Below are positions 23,653 through 37,313 of a stretch of DNA of 64,000 nt, one piece after another. The stretch is from Numida meleagris. Lineage: Eukaryota > Chordata > Aves > Galliformes > Numididae. Both the position numbers and the translations under genes were made by a program. The number at the start of each line of letters is the position of its first letter. Positions within the stretch are counted from its first letter, which is position 1. The notes under the pieces were generated by a model, which saw nothing but the letters and a program-made list of their open reading frames with translations, was not told where the DNA came from and searched no databases. Location: NCBI RefSeq assembly GCF_002078875.1, contig NC_034409.1:103945226-104009225 (forward strand). Reading direction: 5' to 3'.

Positions 23653-25648
23653 TTCCCCCTAGAGAGATGGTCATTATGAAGCCTCAGGGGCAGAAGTGCA
23701 AAGGTGGTATTTCCCTCTTTATTTTTCTTCTCCATATACTAAGATTTCAACATATATTTTAACACTCAGATTAGATATATAACTGTGACAGAGCAAAGTG
23801 AGTGACAGCAGGACTAGAGTCACAAGTGCGTGTTCTTTTCCAAGTTATTGAGGTGGGACAGTTAACCATTTACTCAGATTTCAGGAAAAACTCTCCTTTG
23901 TGCCTTGGGGAATCATTGACATTTATGTGTTAGTTCAGTTTTGAAATTATTTTTGAAAGCTATTATGGAACCCGAGCTAAAGAGAGAAATAAGTGGTGGC
24001 AGATGAAACAGAATCTAAGTGTATGCTAAAGGCTTAAAAACATAGGGGCATACGTGGATGTTCCTTATAATGAGGAGCTGTGGATAATGGGGCCGATTGT
24101 TCTGCAGTACAACGCACACAGTATGTATTTAACAGCTACTAGCAGTGCTGTGTTTCTCACAGTTTCCAGGGGCTGTGAATGCAAGCAAGGTGGTGGGGAG
24201 AGCAGGATGATGATGGTTGGCCTTCCACTGTGAATGAAGGGAACAGAGTCTGGCCCCCGCTCAGTTGAGCTCGTGGGTTTGTGCTGGTGCCCAGTGCTTC
24301 ACTGCTCTTTCAGGAGTGGCTTTGCCAGTTCCTACTGGAGCTGACAGGTTCTTGATTTAATATTTTACCTGGTCATTGGAAGTATGTTCTGCTTGGACCA
24401 TAATATCACATACTGTTGGAAGAGGTCGGGGGAACACCACAAAACCAAATCGCTTACTTCATCTTCCACCCTTCAACCATCTGAATGAAGAGTACCAGTC
24501 AAAAATTATTTTTGCAAGCCTTCAACCACCTCCTCCCTGGAGCTGCATGACGTAGCTTACTTACTTGGTTATTTCTTATTTACTTCTTTGCTTACAGCAC
24601 AACTTACAAATGCTTTGTGTGTATGTATGGTTTTTGCATTTAGATGGAAGCAGCGGGGCTGCATGCTGTTAAGTATCGCACAGTGGAGTGTGAAACAGGA
24701 TGTGTCACTGAAATACCAGTTAATCTGTTTTTCCCAGACCTATAATGTGTTCGAGAGTATAATGCTCTTTTGTTGCAGTAATTCTCTGTAAGAATCTAAA
24801 AAGGATATAAGATTTTTGTCTCTCTGTAGAATGTTCAGCTGGCATCTTGCCATGTTATTAAATACGGATTACAAATAGCATTGAGGTATTTAAACATAAT
24901 TCTTGTAACAGGATAAATAGCTTAGAGCATTTGATTTGTTGCTTGTGTGCTTGTGACCTGGTAGTGTTCCCATTAATGCACACATGGGCAGAACTGACTC
25001 CGTGGGCAGAACTCGTACCAAAAGGAAATTTGGGCCTGTGTGGCCTGGTGTGAAATGGAGCATGCTCTGTCTGTGGCCAGGCAGCCTCAGCCACTCACCT
25101 GCCTTCAGTTAAAAGCTGTTAGACTGCTGGCGTTTGTTGAAACTAAGGGTAAGAAACTCAAAGAGAGAATGTCACATCCACCATTAAAAAAAAAAATGCC
25201 TTCCATTTAAGAGGAGTGACAATGATTGCTCACAAAGTTTTGAAGAATCTCCGTCACTCTGCATGAGTAATACCCATATAATTCATTATCGCCATTATTA
25301 GTTGGCTTCTTTAAGTACATAACAAAGTAATGCTATATTGAATGAGACCTAATTAAAGAATAACTAATGTAACGTGATAATTACTTGTGTAGGGTAATGA
25401 TATTCCTAAATTGGGCAAGATTCATTTAAACTCTACTAACTTGTAGCTGAAGCTTTTCATTCTTTGCCAGCCACGTGTTCATTTTCCTATTTATTTTTAC
25501 CTTGTTAAGTGAGCAAAGCAGTGGACTCCTGGGTGCTGAATACTTTTGTGTTATTATCGCACACTTGCTGTGCTGTAGATGCCAGGTAGCTAGATGTGGG
25601 TGTCCTGTATGTTTAATTAGTTGCCTTCCTGTCACCAGAAGTGTATCA

Positions 25649-25695
25649 AAGAATCACCTGGGTTGGAAGGGACCTCAAAGATCATCTAATTCCAA
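25649..25695 (-). mobile_element. Short CR1 tail fragment
   Basis: AAGAATCACCTGGGTTGGAA, then GGGACCTCAAAGATCATC, is a minus-orientation CR1 3' end of under 50 bases. Confidence 0.6.
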
Positions 25696-26308
25696 GGTAT
25701 ACCTGTGGTTTCACCCTGGAAGCAGGCACAGCACTGTCCCTGGTTATGCCATGTGCCATAGCTACCACAGTGGCTTTATTTGCAGATCTGGTACAGGTAG
25801 CTGTAAGATATCTGAGGAAATTTGTAATTTGTGTTTTTCCTGTGTAATTTGATTCAGTTTCAGAAATTTTTAAGAGTACCTGTTGCCTGCCTTTCTCTGT
25901 CCATAGCTGCAGTTGAAAATGCCTTTGGCAACATTACAGGTCTGGCTAAGGCTGGTTGCAGCCCTGTGTGTAAAATGGCAGGATTGTTGTACATTTCTCT
26001 TTTGTAAGATGGCGTACATACATGAGTTTAATCTTTAATCCCTTCAATTTGAGTAGGAGTGAATATTAGTGAAACTACAGCCTCTACAAATGTATCACAG
26101 AATATTGCATATTTAAATTCTCACTCATAGCCACCTATGTTATGTTTGTTTTACAGAGTTATCACTTCATGGTTTGTTTATTTATGATCTTGGTCAGAAC
26201 TGGAAGGCCTGACTGCCGGCAGACCCGCCGCTCAGTAGGAATGCTGGGCAGACTGCAAACAGCCAAATCAAAAGAAAATGTGTTTTGTCTAAATAACACC
26301 CATTCTAA

Positions 26309-26703
26309 AATCATAGAATCATAGAGTGGCTTGGGTTGGAAGGGACCTCATGGACCATCAAGTTCCAACCCCCCTGCCACAGACAGGGTTGCCAACTGCT
26401 AGATCCAGTACTACATCAGGCTGCCCAGGGCCCCATCCAACATGGCCTTAAGCACTTCCAGGGATGGGGCATCCACAACCTTTTTGGGCAGCCTGTTCTC
26501 TGTACTCCAGATGGGGCCTCATGAAGGCAGAATAGAGGAGGATCATCACGTCCCTTGCCCTGCTTGCCACCCCTCTTCTGATGGAACCAGGATACTGTTG
26601 GCCTTCTGGGCTGCAGGCGCGCACTGCTGGCTGATGTTCAGTTTTTCATCAACCAGGACCCCTAAGTTTGGCTCCTTGAATGCAGCATTCTGTACTTCCC
26701 AGT
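26309..26703 (-). mobile_element. CR1 LINE fragment, 3' end
   Basis: Reverse-complement CR1 from AATCATAGAATCATAGAGTG through GGTTGGAAGGGACCTCATGG and GGGCATCCACAACC to the region with CTGCTGGCTGATGTTCAG. An internal deletion joins the CTGTTCTCTGTACTCCAG segments. Confidence 0.88.
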
Positions 26704-29700
26704 GATTTTGGAGTTGTTGTCATTACAGGTTCTTGTAAATGGATGCCTGTAACTTTCTGGAACAGCATTAACCTTTCAATTGAAATAGCTTCTGCTTAAT
26801 TTCTTCTCTTTTTAAAAAAATATAATTTAGTTAATACTTCCATTATCGCTTAATCAGTTTTGAGAGATGCAGCTATTAAAATAGAAAAGGGAGTCACATT
26901 GTTTTTAGTGTTTTTCAGACCTATTAGGTTGGTCTAATTATTTAGAAAACAACTTAACAAAGGTAAAAAGTTTATTGCCACAAAGTTACTTCTTAATGAA
27001 GGAAAAATTCTGCCTGTGCATCAAAAGTGTTTAATTACTAAGTAATTAACTTAAATTTCAGCAATAATTACTTACCCAGCAGACCGTGGTAAGTAAATAA
27101 AGTAGCAGAAGTCAGAATAATTGAGGCTTTCTCTGTCCTGAAATGGCTGCTGGCACATAGTGGGGAAAGAGAACAGAAACCAAAGGAAATTGCAGCAATT
27201 TCAGACTTCTTTTCCTTTCTATCATGGAGAGAGGATTAGAATTTCCTGATGTATACAACTCCTTTAAGCTCTGACCACAGTTCACTACATAAAAGCAGGA
27301 TGGAGGCTAATGTCCTGCTAAGAAACTCCAGCATGCTGTAAATTCCTCAGCATGAACTAAGGACCAAAAGCAGAGAATTGCTTCCAGCAAGAAGTGAAGC
27401 ATTCTAGAGAATTTGTTTTGAAAGAGCCTTACTGAACATAAGAATTACAGAATGAATGAAACAAAGTAGTCATAATAATGTAATGCAAATAATGCACCAA
27501 AGAAAGATCTAACTAGTATAATTTCAGAAACCTAACAGAATGAAAAGAGCCTTAGTTAATACAGTTGTTGGAAGATGTCAAGAAATGTTAATAGGTCACT
27601 GGTCCATGAGACATAAACCTTGCGAAGAAGAGTGTCATGGTTTCTGCGGGTTGGAGCCCTATTCCAAGACACAGCCTCTTTTTTTATTATTGGTAGCAAT
27701 GAATGGATAGCTCATTATTAAATAATCACTAATGTACAGCTGCATCACTAAAAACACAGTAAGCAAGTATATGTCATCCTGTTTGTAGGTAGGCTCACCT
27801 TTAGCTTACTGCTTACACTCTGTGGTCACAAAAAACTGGTTGTATCCTGTGGTTGGATGAAGCTGTGCAGGTAGTGAGTTAGTTCCTTTTTATCTCCTTT
27901 CACTCTTTTTCCCTTGGCATCTCTTTTTGGCCTAGCCTTAGCTAAAAGCTTTAATCCACGCAGCATTTTATAAAGAACTTCCAGAAATTCTTCGGCATTC
28001 TCACATCCCTACTGATGTTCTACAAAGAAGTTTTCTGTTTATTCTTTAAGTTAGGATCAGTCTTTTTATTCTGTATCTGTAGAGGAACTAGTTTACAGTA
28101 CCTATATGCTGCTCTGAAGGTCAAGATGTGGATGAATGGTAACGCCTGATGGTTGCGCATATTGGCCATGTATATCTAGCTCTTTGTCAAGAGGACTGAC
28201 TACCTGCTTGCTCTGCCCTGAATCTGGCTAGCCCCAAGCACCCAGGGAAGCCTCCCAATGTCTGGCTGGGCACTTGGCAACTTAGTCCTGTCTGAAAGCT
28301 GCCCCTCCTCATTGCCAACCTTTTGGGGAGCCATTAAGGTTCATTATCTCCTTAACATCCCAACTCGTTGCTTATGTAGTAGGAGATACTCACTCTCCAT
28401 TGTTGCTGTTCTGCTGGATGGCATTCAAATACCATATGCACGCCTCTACCTTGTTTTGATGATCATTCAGTATAAGGGCAGCTGGCTGAGACATTCTCAG
28501 CCCTTCTCACCTCCAGTGCCGCTTGGGTGTCCTCACTATCTGCAAGGACACAGTTATTCTGGCCATCCTGGGTATCATCTGGATCCTGTAGCTGCTCCTA
28601 AACTCAAGTCCCATTGCAGACTCTGACTCTTGGCTTTTGCCATTGCTGTGTGTGGCTTCTACACTGAGGAGCGGATTTCTAGTTGTGATTTCTGGGATAT
28701 TGTATTGCTCCTTGTTTCCTTTACATTGGGCAGTCTTACCTGGCCAGTGGATAAATACTGGCCCATACGAGCATGTGTCCACCATTGCTGTAACCATATA
28801 TCAAACATACAGTGCATGCACTTAGATTTGCAGTGATTAACTCAGTCCACTTTAAATAAAAAGCCATTTTGTTCTAACTGCTCTCCTCTTCTTCCCCGAC
28901 AGAGGGTAGCCTCTGGCACTGTTTACTTGCCTGGTTAGTCTTAACACATGGACTTTCTTCATTGCCTGGCATCCAATCCTGTCTGGTATCTGATCATATA
29001 GTCTGGATCTCACTATCAGAGATACCATAACCACCCTCTGTTTTCTTTCCCAATGAATCACTCTATTATTTTGAAATATAAACCCTCTTTGGGATAACTG
29101 CTGCTGTTTGCTGCAGGAAGCACCTTTCCCTTCCATCACTGGCCCAGAGTTTGCTACGGCATTATTGTCACTTGGCCATGCTCAGTGTCATGAATACAAA
29201 AACATGACACTTGCCATTGTTCTGTCTTTGAAGCGATGTCCATGCTGCAAGTGAAAAAGCAGTGTGCTGCTGAGGACCTCCCAGTAGAGAGTAAGCCCAA
29301 GTTCCTCCTGAAGGGGATCAAGGCTCATCTTGAGATGGAATTCTTTTGAATTGTTTTGAATTCTGCCCTGCCTTCATGGAGGTGCCTGGTTTGATGCAGC
29401 CAAAGATGATATTGCTCTTTCCCTAAAGCTGCGTAGGACAACTGGGTCACAGAGGGTATGACATGCTCTAGTCTTTTTTTTTTTCTTGGCAGCAGCAGCT
29501 ATCTCTAGCTGATGAGTAGTCTCAAAAGATACATTTCAGCTCACCTAAGTTAAATTAGATGTCTAAACTGTAAGGGACTACGTAGGGCTGTACTTGGAGA
29601 AAGCTGCACTGCCAGAAAGAATGTCATCCCAGGTGGGCAAGATGAATCATCCTTGGGGAGCATCTACCTGTTTCCACTGACTGACTCTGTGAGAAGCAGT

Positions 29701-30947
29701 TTCCAGCTTCAGTGCATAACATAACAGTTTCTACCTGTTCTTATCTCCTTTCTGTTATCTCTGTGCTCAGGGTTATTGTTTTGTGGAGTACTCAGTCTGT
29801 TCCAAAAAGAACTAGTGGTGCTGCCATTCCTGCCTCTCAGGCTGCAGGCTCCTATCTATATGTGCTTCATCATCAGATAATTCTCCAGCGTCTTGCTGGT
29901 TGAAACTCATCATCAAGTTTTGTTGAAATGCCAGATGGGACCTTCAGGGCTTCTGGCTTCAGCAAGAAAAAAGGGTCTCACCAAGTGATGCTAAGGAAGA
30001 GGGTCCTGAAAATCAACCCACCCACCCACACCTTGTTCTTTAGAGAAAGCATTTTTCCTACTCCTTCCTTTACATTGCTTTTGTGTTTGTTTTTACTGTA
30101 GCACTGTAAAAAGAGAATGAAGCTATATTTAGCAGATTGCTTGTAGTTATATTTACCGTTGCCTCCTTAACCTCAAAGCTTAATTAGAGTTTAAGACAAA
30201 AAGTGTGTTGTTGAATTTGCATGTTCATGGTTGTAATCCTTTAAATATGTCGTGCATTGTCTGAACCCTGTAATACTGCTCAAGATAAAAAGAGATATAT
30301 CTGCAATATTTCTAAATCTAAAATAAGGTGCATTTTTTAAAAAAACAAAAGACCTAATGACACGTTTTCAATGACCAAGGTGCTCATTTTGCTCCTAAAA
30401 AAAATGCGAAATGAATGTGAAAAAATGCAAAAGGAAAGAGGAAATAGGTTTCTTTCCTAAAGCATCAAGTTGCTATTGAACACCACTTCCTCACACTTCC
30501 TCACTGAATTTCACTAGTGGGGATGTCACACACAGCAAGAGTCTACACTGGTGTGTACCAAATACACAGTTTGTGTGCGGGAATCTCAGCTACCAGACAC
30601 ATTTTAGATATGCATATTTCTGCTATTTGTCTGAGACATTAAACAGCAGCTGGAAACATCTGTTTTAACTGTTGAATATTAACGTTGGCAGAACTATACG
30701 ACCATTTAAAAAGTATTGGAATAATTAGTGGCAACACATTTTTTTTCTATTAAAATATATGTTAAATTACAGATGTTTTGCTTTAAAAATTTGCCTGTAA
30801 GTACCGTTTCAGCATCTCAAGTACTCTCAAGAGCGCTGTTAGCGAAGGACAGGAATGTTGCTGCAGGGGCGTCCCCGAGGCAGAGCCTCTTGTGATGTGC
30901 CTCTCTGCTCAGCGCTCCGAGAGCAAGACAAGATTTTCATCTCAAGT

Positions 30948-30961
30948 CCAGTAGGTGGCAC
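30948..30961 (+). promoter_or_regulatory. Candidate CTCF-binding motif in CLIC6 intron 1
   Basis: CCAGTAGGTGGCAC matches the 14-base CTCF core consensus CCASYAGRKGGCRS at every position. CTCF is the main vertebrate insulator and loop-anchor protein. A single motif match by eye is weak evidence of occupancy. Confidence 0.4.
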
Positions 30962-31721
30962 CAAAGCAGTTCTGTAAAGTTCAGCATTCGGGTGCTCGTG
31001 CCCTAGCCCTAGGCCAAAAAATGAACATAGTGTTTAAATAGAGAAAATTCCAGGTAATCTGTTTCTTCCTCACAAAAAAAGCTTTGATTTGAACGAGATC
31101 TCATCCAAATGACATGCCTGCGGTGTTCCTATGCACATCACAGTGCACACAAGTGCGTTGCTTTAGAGCATTATAGTTGCCTTCAGTGAAGGAGAGTATC
31201 TTGGAAATATATTTCTTATTACATTCTTAACAGAAGCAGTATTTCAAGTTTTGCCTTTTTCAGTGTTGTGGTACTAAAGAAATCTGCATGAATATTTTAG
31301 TAGGCATCAAAAGCATAAACAGTGCTTTATACCCTCAAGGTACAAACATGGATGTTTCCAGAGATCCTTTGTCTCCTAGACTTAGGGCAGCATGCTGCAC
31401 TGTATTTGAACCTGCATGCCTCTGAGAAGCTATTGCTAAGGCCTGAGGTGGTCACACTGCTTCCCTCCATCCTTCTGCCCATAGTCTAGGCAGCTTTGTT
31501 TCCTAAAGTCTGTGGGCACCACTGCTGGTGAAGGTTTCTCACTAAAGGCCTTCAGTGAATGCACTGAGTGAACTAATGTCGAGAGGTTTGTTGTTTATAT
31601 TCAGGATGATGTGAGATAATATCAGAAGTTGACTTGCTTTGAAGCAACGTAAGGAAGGGAAGAAAAATGGATGGTTTCAACTTCTACTTGTGTGTCAGTG
31701 TGAATAGGTTTGGGCAGAGCG

Positions 31722-31865
31722 GTTCAAGGCCAGGATGGATGGGGCGGGCCCTGGGCAGCCTGATCTAGTGTTTGATCAAGCAGTTGGCAACCCTGCCCAT
31801 GGCAGGGGGGTTGGAACTTGATGATCTTTGAGGTCCCTTCCAGCCTAAGCCATTCTATGATTCTA
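31722..31865 (+). mobile_element. CR1 LINE 3' tail fragment
   Basis: Plus-strand CR1 end with GGGCCCTGGGCAGCCTGATC, GGTTGGAACTTGATGATC, GAGGTCCCTTCCAGCC and a CATTCTATGATTCT tail. Confidence 0.88.
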
Positions 31866-33240
31866 AGCAGAAGAACATGAAACCCTGCCAGGAGAACCTG
31901 GCCAGGCTTGAGCCCTCCATGGTCAACCAGTGGGGAGTGGGAAGCACTGGAAGCTGCTCTCCTTCCTGCTTGGCCACCCTGCAGCACCAAGGCTGTCTGG
32001 CTGGTGCAGTAGGACGGGAAGCCAAGCTCTCCACCACAGGAGCTGTGCTTGCCCTGCCATTGCTGCTTGGCTGGCACAGCAGAGCTCAGCCCAGAGCAGG
32101 AACCGGTGCTAGGAATGTGTTGGGCCCACCAAATCCCACCAGTACGGAACAAGTTAGTCTGTAAAAGGAATTAAAGTGAAATAGCTGCTGTTCTCAACAG
32201 TTGCACCCTCCTCACAGCTGCTTCCTACGCTGGGCCCAAGTGCATGAACCTGTTGTAGTTTTCCAGGCCCAGCAGTTTTGGGTCTGGTTCTTGATTGATG
32301 GGAAACCAAATGCATTATGAAAAAGGAGAGCGGCGTTGTTTGTGTGATACGAGAAGGAAGAGCGCATAGAACCAGTCTGATAGCTGGGGTTTGAATGTGG
32401 AAACGTGCAGGGGAGCTGCACGTTCCCTGAGGCAGCCGGTCCATCAGGATGAGCAGGGGTGGATGTGGGATGCTGGCCCCAGGCTCTGGCCCTGTTAAGT
32501 GGCGGTTCTGCTCCACTTGCTGGCTTAGCCTGCCTCTTGGCCAGCGTAAATACGGGCAAGGAGAAACTTAGCTCCCTTGTGCTGAAGTAAAAAAGGAATT
32601 GGAGTTCGGTTTTCAGGGGAAAAAAAAAATTATGCTTGCTGATCTTTTTTTTTTAATTATAGCTTCAAAGGGATTATAGAGTTATATAAAAACAAGCAGA
32701 AAGTCTTCTCTGCTGCTTCTGAACTGTTTCTTCTGTGCTTAACCTTCATCAGGAAACAAAAAGTCCAGGAAAAACAAATTCTACTCATCAAGATTTTGGA
32801 GGCACAGGACATTTGAGGTCAGTAGAAGAACCTTCAAAGCCCTGGTTCCTCAGATGTTTGGATAGAAACTGTTACAAAACAAAATTTTTCAGCAGTTCCA
32901 GGGACAGGGTCACTGCAGCTTGGGGAGGGCCCAAACTAGTAGTTTACAATTGACATTCAGTGCATGAGTCCTACTCTGTAGAGTAGTTATCCTGAGGACA
33001 GAATGCAGAGGCAAGTGACCTTTTAAAGACCACTCAGAAACTCAGAGCTGCCCAGTCAAGGTGGTGTAGTTCTTCAGTGACTCTCTCCGATGTCTTGTGC
33101 ATGAGGTCCTGCACGTAGGGAAACGAGCATCAAGTGTGAAGGTGCTCTTCAGAGCTTAAGCAGTAGTGGAAAGAAGTATGTGGAGACTTCTTCCCTTTCC
33201 CAGCTTCTTTGAGTAAGACTCGATACACAAACCAGCTAAC

Positions 33241-33266
33241 CAGCAAACAAACAAACAAACAAAAAC
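33241..33266 (+). repeat. (CAAA)n simple repeat
   Basis: A short run of CAAA tetranucleotides. A similar one occurs at about 46143-46160. Confidence 0.75.
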
Positions 33267-35473
33267 CCACAAAGAAAGTCTGAAGAGACTGTGGAACAGT
33301 GAAAAATGAATGAAAATAGGGAGCATCGGCTAATAATCCCATTAAGTAATGGCACATGGTTATGGGATTATGGAGAGCTGTAATAAGTTGATACTGCCAC
33401 AATATACAATTGCTACCTAGGGCCCTGAAGGCTCTGAGTGAAAGCTTCTATACACAGCTTGAAAGTTTTCTTGTCTGCAGCAATGGCTGTCCTAATTGTT
33501 TGATTAATGAACTCATTAAATCTCAGTGTTACTAGAAGAAGCACATTGAGCTCCTGACTGATCACAATTAAAACATAAATGCCATTTACTCAAGGCTCTG
33601 GTTAGACATCTGCTTAGCAGCAGAACAACCCCAAACACAGCTTTGCACTGCAGTGATTCGACCCACTTCACCAGCAGGATCTGGAGGTTAGGATAGCGTC
33701 ACAACAATTGCAGGTGGAGGCCAGGCCATTACCTGCAATTATACCAGCATTTGCCTGGTTATTGAGGTTACAACCAGTCTGGAAACACAGTCTTCCATTG
33801 AATCAACAGCCAGGCTCCCGCTGACTTCCCTGGAGTTAGGATTTCACCCTGCGTCATCCCAGAGCACAGCAGTCAGGAAGTGTAATTAAACCCCATGCAC
33901 AGACCAAGCCCAGCTCAGAGTTAAACATCCTTGAATAGTGCTGTGGAGAAAAATGCAGGGTGTTTTGCTCCGAGGCTGCAGTGCCCCTCGCTGTGCTGTC
34001 ATCCTGTTGGTATTAATACATGGACTCTCACTGTTGTATTGTGTTCCTGCAAGGTGAGATGCTGACCCACTGTCTCCCTGCTGTAAAAGAGCCATCCTGA
34101 CTTTGTTGGAAAGTACATTAACGTGCAATGATGACATGGTTCAGCTATTGTGTTGCCCGATAGACTGCAATAAAGTTATTTCAGTACCCTGACTCGTGAT
34201 TTTTGAGTCAATGTGGCTGACTCTCTGTTTGAGAACTTGAACAAATGCCTTTGCCATGTGTCGCTGGTGCTTTTTTGGCCACTGGGAATTGCAGCTCACT
34301 GGATTAGATGAACAGAGTTGTCTCCCAAGGGCCGAAATGCAAGCTGACGTGTCTGAAGTCATTTCAGCTAGCTGTATTCACCCTGGCTTCCTCAGTAGGC
34401 CAAAATATTAATGTTCTAGGCTTTCACCTGAGGTTATAGGAAATTGTAGTATCTTTGAAATGCCAGGCCAGAATGGTGTCAAATTCCAGATTAGATTCAA
34501 TGTTCAGGCTCTTGCAGTCATTTCAGACTGCCCCTCTCTCCTATAGCAGAGAAAGGTTTAATCACTGCTTGTGCTACTGTGTGGGCTATTGTAGTTTTTC
34601 TGTCACTTGTCTCCAGCTCTGCAGAATTGATAGAAACACAAGGGTACACACCTCCAGCTGTGGCAGTGGGTAGAGTTGTCAGTTGTCACGTTTTATTCAG
34701 TTCCTAAGTGTTCAAATGACTTGTTTTGTTATAGGTTGCTAGCAGGCTGAGAGACTTGAAGGTTAAAGGCTAAGAGACTGACTGCTGTTTTATCCACTGT
34801 GAAATAGAAAAATGGTAGCACTGTAGTAAATTTTCCTCCCACACAGGCATGGAAGTTAAAAAGTTTGCACTCAGAAACAAAGCTTCTGTAACATCTCCAT
34901 GGCTGCCAGTCCGTCAGCTTCCTAAATGGCCTTTCTGTCATTCCAGTTAATGACAAATTGGGACTCTGCCCGCTTCACATCTGCATTTGTCATGGTAACG
35001 CGTCTGTCTGGGCCTGCATCTCTGGTTCCACTGTTATGATGTTTCCCCAGAAAAGCAGGCTGGGGCTCCCTGAAATTTGCTGTCACCATGGTGATATGTG
35101 ACAACACAGAGCAACAACCTAATTTCCTTAGCTCCAGCAAAGTTAGAGGGAGACAAAAATTCAGTATTCAATGGCCAGCAGAAAATAGTAACTAATCAGA
35201 AAATGTCAACCTATTGTCACTCTTGATCACATAGCTCTTGTCTGGAAAGTTCTCTGCAAGTTGCATGAACCCTGATGAGACAATTTACTTTTTCCTATCC
35301 AAGGCTGAATAAAAATACCAAGTCAGTTGTAGAAACTGTGGAAAGGGTTTGTGGTGGCACTCTGAAATGACATACCCTCGCTGCTGCTGCTTCTCCCCCA
35401 GTACCACCCGGCCCAGTGTTGGGGTACCACTGCATGGAAGAGTTGCGCTGATGCTTGTCACCGGAGGAGGTGA

Positions 35474-35752
35474 ATCATAGAATCATTAAGGTTGGAAAAG
35501 ACCACAAAGATCATCTGGTCCAACTGTCCACCTAACACCAGTATTGCCCACTGACCATGTCCCTCAGTGCCACATCCACACGGTTCTTGAACACCTCCAG
35601 GGACGGTGACTCCACCACCTCCCTGGGCAGCCTGTGCCACTGCCTTACTGCTCTTTCCAAGAAGAAATTGTTCCTAATATCCAACCTGAACCTTCCCTGG
35701 TGCAACTTGAGGCCATTCCCTCTTGTCCTATCTCTGTTACCTAGGAGAAGAC
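35474..35752 (-). mobile_element. CR1 LINE fragment, 3' end
   Basis: Reverse-complement CR1 from AATCATAGAATCATTAAGG through GTTGGAAAAGACCAC and the CTGGGCAGCCTGTGCCACTG block to CTTGTCCTATCTCTGTTACC. 5'-truncated. Confidence 0.9.
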
Positions 35753-37007
35753 TCCAAGTGAAACATGACATGAGAGACAGGATGAGTTAAAACGGTGTAG
35801 ATTTAGGTCTGTTTTAAGCACATGCTAGCAGCAGGTGTAGTCTTGTTCTTAAGAAGTGCACAGTAGTTTTCGATCAAATAAGCTGTACAGTGCTGGAAAG
35901 CAGTGCTCCAAGTAGGAGCAAAACCACAACAGCTTTCATTTTTGCCACTTAACGGAACAGGTTCTATTTGACACAGCAGCTCAGCTATTCTTAGCATCTC
36001 TAAAATGCTAAAATGCTAAATGAGGCAGTAGGCTGTTATGTTTTTTCTCACCAAGAAAGCTTGTAGTTGGCATGGTACCAGAGGCAGAAAGCAGCAGTGG
36101 TTGGAGGAGGATCCTCCCCACCAATATGGAGAACCATGGCCTGTACTATGCGGCGTTGCACCTGCTCCAGGCCAGGCACTTGTTTCCATCTATGGAGCTC
36201 TTGGTGAAGGTGAGGAGCTTCAGGCAACCCAAGAGCCGTGAGCGTTGGTGGAAAGCTTATTTGAGATTCATCTGATAGCACTGAGGAGGGTGATGGAGCA
36301 AGCAGAACTGGTTTCATTACTGTACATTGTTTCGTCATGTGCAGTCCACAAACATTCATGAACTAACTCTTAATTAAATGACACGCTTGGGTTTTTATTT
36401 CTGTACCCTTATACTTAAGCAAAGTTCTTAAACTTCTCTTCAGGAGAATGCTATGGCAGGCTTAAAAACTAGGCCTCTGAACTCTTAAAGCGGGGCACAA
36501 AATCTAGCAGAGCTGCACCGCCGTGGTGAGCTGTGCCTCATGCATTTGCGTGCTCAGAACAAGACCTCCATGAGAGGCACGGTTACATGGCTTGGCCAGG
36601 GCCAAGTTCCATGAAGATGGAAACTCACGTGCTGTCCCAGACCCTATGCTATTCCCCCAGCCATTGGGCAGAGGTATGTGATATTTGTGGTTCGTTAGCC
36701 CCCGGTTCAGCAAAGCATGGAGACCAGTGTGTTCAGCCGCTTGGCAGCTTCCTTCCTGCTCCGGGGCCCCCACAATTGTTTAGTTGAAAACTCTTTAATT
36801 TTTTGATTTATTCTGTTTATTCCCTTAAGTGCTTTAGACATTACATCTCGATTGATGCCGATAAATCTTTCTCTTCTTGTTTCCTGTGATCATAAACTGA
36901 TTTAAGCTTGTTTTAATCTTGCGGCGACTCAGGTAGATTTATGCTCACACAGACAAATGAGGTGGAGACTATTTCCTCTGGAAGGACTGCTGTGATTTCA
37001 GTTTTGT

Positions 37008-37059
37008 TTTCTAACAAATGATATTCATATTCATTTCTAACAAATGATATTCATATTCA
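37008..37059 (+). repeat. Perfect 26-bp tandem duplication
   Basis: Two identical copies of TTTCTAACAAATGATATTCA plus TATTCA lie head to tail, about 250 bases upstream of CLIC6 exon 2. A partial third GATATTCA follows. The perfect identity suggests a recent duplication. Confidence 0.9.
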
Positions 37060-37313
37060 GGTGATATTCATTATGCATTTTAATGAAAAAATACATCTCT
37101 GAGATGACAGAATTCTTCATCATATCCATGTGCGTGTTCGGAGAAGGATGTAAAGAAATTTTGCATGAAAATATGTGTTAGTAGAGACGAGTAACATGCT
37201 GTATGTACTTACAGCTCGTCTGGACTTTCTGCTTACCTGCTACATCTGCTATCAAAATTTGCTATCTCAGATGTATGCATACTTCTTTTTTTTTTTTTTT
37301 TTTGTAATTGTAG

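Larger units (their letters stand above)
15303..37313 (+). other. CLIC6: CLIC6 intron 1 (22 kb)
   Basis: The intron runs from the GTAGGG donor after exon 1 to the TTGTAG acceptor before exon 2. A long first intron separating the variable N-terminal exon from the CLIC module is usual for CLIC6. It holds CR1 fragments (listed separately), simple repeats, a candidate CTCF site near 30.95 kb, and otherwise AT-rich sequence in which I see no exon. Short open frames at 21738-22070, 25475-25852 and 28258-28626 have no recognisable product or splice context. Confidence 0.85.

Noticed and set aside
28258..28626. 122-residue open frame in CLIC6 intron 1
   Set aside because: It has no recognisable domain, no convincing splice sites and lies in ordinary intron sequence.
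27633..29209. A possible LTR element bracketed by TGTCATG and CATGACA
   Set aside because: The inverted 7-mers are short, and a local 8-bp palindrome at 29185-29210 explains the right one. I saw no paired LTRs, primer-binding site, polypurine tract or retroviral protein similarity between them.
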